From assembly GCF_024347435.1 (NCBI RefSeq), contig NZ_AP025480.1, positions 992,001-1,056,000 on the forward strand: a DNA stretch of 64,000 bases, given 5' to 3'. This stretch comes from Vibrio cyclitrophicus. Lineage in GTDB: Bacteria; Pseudomonadota; Gammaproteobacteria; Enterobacterales; Vibrionaceae. The position numbers and the translations under genes were made by a program. Of this stretch, positions 62,542 to 64,000 are shown piece after piece. Positions within the stretch are counted from its first letter, which is position 1. The number at the start of each line of letters is the position of its first letter. The notes under the pieces are model-generated. The model saw only the letters and a list, made by a program, of their open reading frames with translations, was not told the origin of the DNA and did not search any database.

Positions 62542-63498
62542 TTAATGGAATTGGCAGTGTTGCTCTTGGTAAAGCTGCAGGCGTTCTACTATCGGTGGCG
62601 CCTTCTTAAAGGTACGAATTTCTTTAAATAGTTCGTTTGCTTCAGGGTAGCCTTTACTTAAATAAACAAACCACTGCTTCACTCTATTGGGGTAGTACAT
62701 GCCTTTATCCCCTTTAATTTGAAACTCTGAGTAGCGCAGTAAAAGTTCAATCACTTTATTCCACGGCATTTTAGGGTGGTTGTGCTTAACGACATTACCA
62801 AGGTTCGGAATGTTGAAAGCACCACGGCAAACCATCAATGAATCGATTCCTGTTGTTTCAATGCAATCTTGACCATCTTGATAGTTCCAAATTTCTCCAT
62901 TCGCAATCAACGGTAAAGAGGTCCGCTCTCTTATTTGATTGATGTAATCCCATTTGATTTCGCTGGCTTTGTAGCCGCCAACTTTGGTACGAGCATGTAC
63001 AGTCAGTTCATCCGCTTTCGCTTGTTCGATAGCGTCGACAATCTCAAAGCACTCATCCGGGTGCTCCCAACCCAAGCGAATTTTAGCTGAAACGGGGATA
63101 TGCTCAGGCACTGCTTCTCTGCATGCTTTTACTACTTGGTAAATAAGTTCTGGCTCTTTGAGCAATGAAGCCCCACCATTACTTTTGTTTACCGCTTTGG
63201 CTGGACAACCGAAGTTTAGATCGATCCCTTTCGCGCCAAGATTTGCTGCTTGAATAGCATTCTCTGCCATCCATTTAGGATGTTGACCCAGTAGCTGAAC
63301 ATGGACAGGCACACCAGACATGGTTTGAGAGCCCTGAAGTAATTCTGGACAAATACGGTGGAAAACATGCGGGGGAAGAAGTTGATCAACGATACGCACA
63401 AATTCTGTGACACAGAGATTGTAATCATTGATCTCTGTAAGAATTTCACGCATTAGGTGATCTAGAACGCCCTCCATAGGGCCAAGTATTACTCGCAT
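62542..63498 (-). CDS. dusC: tRNA-dihydrouridine(16) synthase DusC
   Basis: 318 residues (E. coli 315). FMN-binding TIM barrel starting MRVILGPMEGVLD, with catalytic Cys98 in LNFGCPAKAVNKSNGG. This N-terminus (GPMEGV) separates DusC from DusA and DusB. It reduces U16 in tRNA. Monocistronic. Confidence 0.94.
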   Translation of the reverse strand: MRVILGPMEGVLDHLMREILTEINDYNLCVTEFVRIVDQLLPPHVFHRICPELLQGSQTMSGVPVHVQLLGQHPKWMAENAIQAANLGAKGIDLNFGCPAKAVNKSNGGASLLKEPELIYQVVKACREAVPEHIPVSAKIRLGWEHPDECFEIVDAIEQAKADELTVHARTKVGGYKASEIKWDYINQIRERTSLPLIANGEIWNYQDGQDCIETTGIDSLMVCRGAFNIPNLGNVVKHNHPKMPWNKVIELLLRYSEFQIKGDKGMYYPNRVKQWFVYLSKGYPEANELFKEIRTFKKAPPIVERLQLYQEQHCQFH

Positions 63499-63674
63499 AT
63501 TGCTCTACCGAAACTGAGTGTATCGAAAATTAAGAGGCGTGATTGTACGGTTTGATCATAGAGATGTCACTATGCGTGTAGTAAGTGTCGGCATAACGGC
63601 TTCAGCGGTTAATAGCGACAGGTTAAGCCTGATAACGTTATAATGGGATAAATGATCTAATAAATAGAGCTTTC

Positions 63675-64000
63675 ATGACATATCAATTATTAAACTTACC
63701 TGAATCTACGACTGACATTACTCCTCAATTTATCGAAGGGGCAATTCTTGCTTCTAACCTTGCGACTAAGCCATTAGATCCAGAAGCGTGGCTGGCTGTC
63801 ATTGCTCCTGAAGCTGGCAAAGAATTGGTTTCAATGGTGACTGAGCAAATTAACCGTCAACATAATCTAATTCAGCGTAATGAATATTTACTGACTGATG
63901 TGTTGGCTGATGGCGATTTTAATGAGCAGTTCGCCGATTTCGCTGAAGGTTTTATGATGGTTTGGCCTACTGTGGAAGAGCAATGGCAAACAGTGACGAT
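63675..64000 (+). CDS. UPF0149/YecA-type protein (5' part, cut by window end)
   Basis: The frame opens with ATG at 63675 after a weak purine-rich leader and is still open at base 64000 (108 codons). The peptide (KPLDPEAWLAVI, LTDVLADGDFNEQFADFAEGFMMVWP) matches the UPF0149 domain of YecA/YgfB-type proteins, which are cytoplasmic and of unclear function. A C-terminal SEC-C zinc motif, present in some members, would lie beyond the window. Confidence 0.75.
   Translation, partial: MTYQLLNLPESTTDITPQFIEGAILASNLATKPLDPEAWLAVIAPEAGKELVSMVTEQINRQHNLIQRNEYLLTDVLADGDFNEQFADFAEGFMMVWPTVEEQWQTVT

Overview
This 64 kb window is chromosomal DNA of a marine gammaproteobacterium of the genus Vibrio. The evidence is the uvrB-qrr1-luxO-luxU quorum-sensing locus, the sodium-motor gene motY next to rnt, an rnfABCDGE-nth operon whose RnfC has an Ala/Lys-rich repeat tail, and core genes (asd, adhE, sodB, moa, opp, ackA-pta) of Vibrio type and length. 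The modest GC content and gene content suggest a member near the splendidus group, but that is inference. I see no prophage, insertion sequence, integron or CRISPR array.

Layout. 1-12.8 kb: end of an unknown gene, a membrane-anchored Hpt protein, a lipoprotein with a coiled coil, an NhaC-type antiporter divergent from asd, a voltage-gated K+ channel homologue, a MarC protein, adhE with a probable FNR-type promoter, a degenerate SDR and a VC2046-type protein. 13-20.3 kb: sodB, grxD, a DsbA/FrnE-like protein, a Na+/H+ antiporter-family permease, rnt, motY, a small DUF2753-like gene with a Fur box inside its promoter, gloA and nth; two perfect microsatellites lie here. 20.4-26.7 kb: rnfABCDGE (all minus strand). 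26.9-38.5 kb: a galactoside-use island in which a GalR-type regulator, LacZ, a MalM-like lipoprotein and a LamB-like porin (minus strand) face an alpha-galactosidase and a MelB-type permease (plus strand); at least five GalR-like operators mark the promoters, in pairs spaced for DNA looping.

38.6-47.7 kb: tRNA-Asn, uvrB (LexA box, upstream DnaA boxes), the quorum-sensing sRNA qrr1 with sigma-54 promoter and LuxO site, luxO, luxU, a YvcK/CofD-like protein, then moaABCDE under a Moco RNA leader. 48.2-64 kb: oppABCDF, a glutathionyl-hydroquinone reductase, ackA-pta with a long terminator-like hairpin between the two genes, yfbV, an orphan periplasmic binding protein next to a membrane diguanylate cyclase, dusC, and the start of a UPF0149/YecA-type gene cut by the window end.

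The genes form coherent modules: mixed-acid/acetate metabolism (adhE, ackA, pta), redox protection (sodB, grxD, gloA, Rnf), galactoside uptake and hydrolysis, quorum sensing (qrr1/luxO/luxU) and molybdopterin synthesis. No wholly new system is evident. The points most worth testing are the GalR operator pairs, the iron-regulated DUF2753-like gene, the variable RnfC repeat array, the ackA-pta hairpin, the binding-protein/diguanylate-cyclase pair and the kinase-less Hpt membrane protein.
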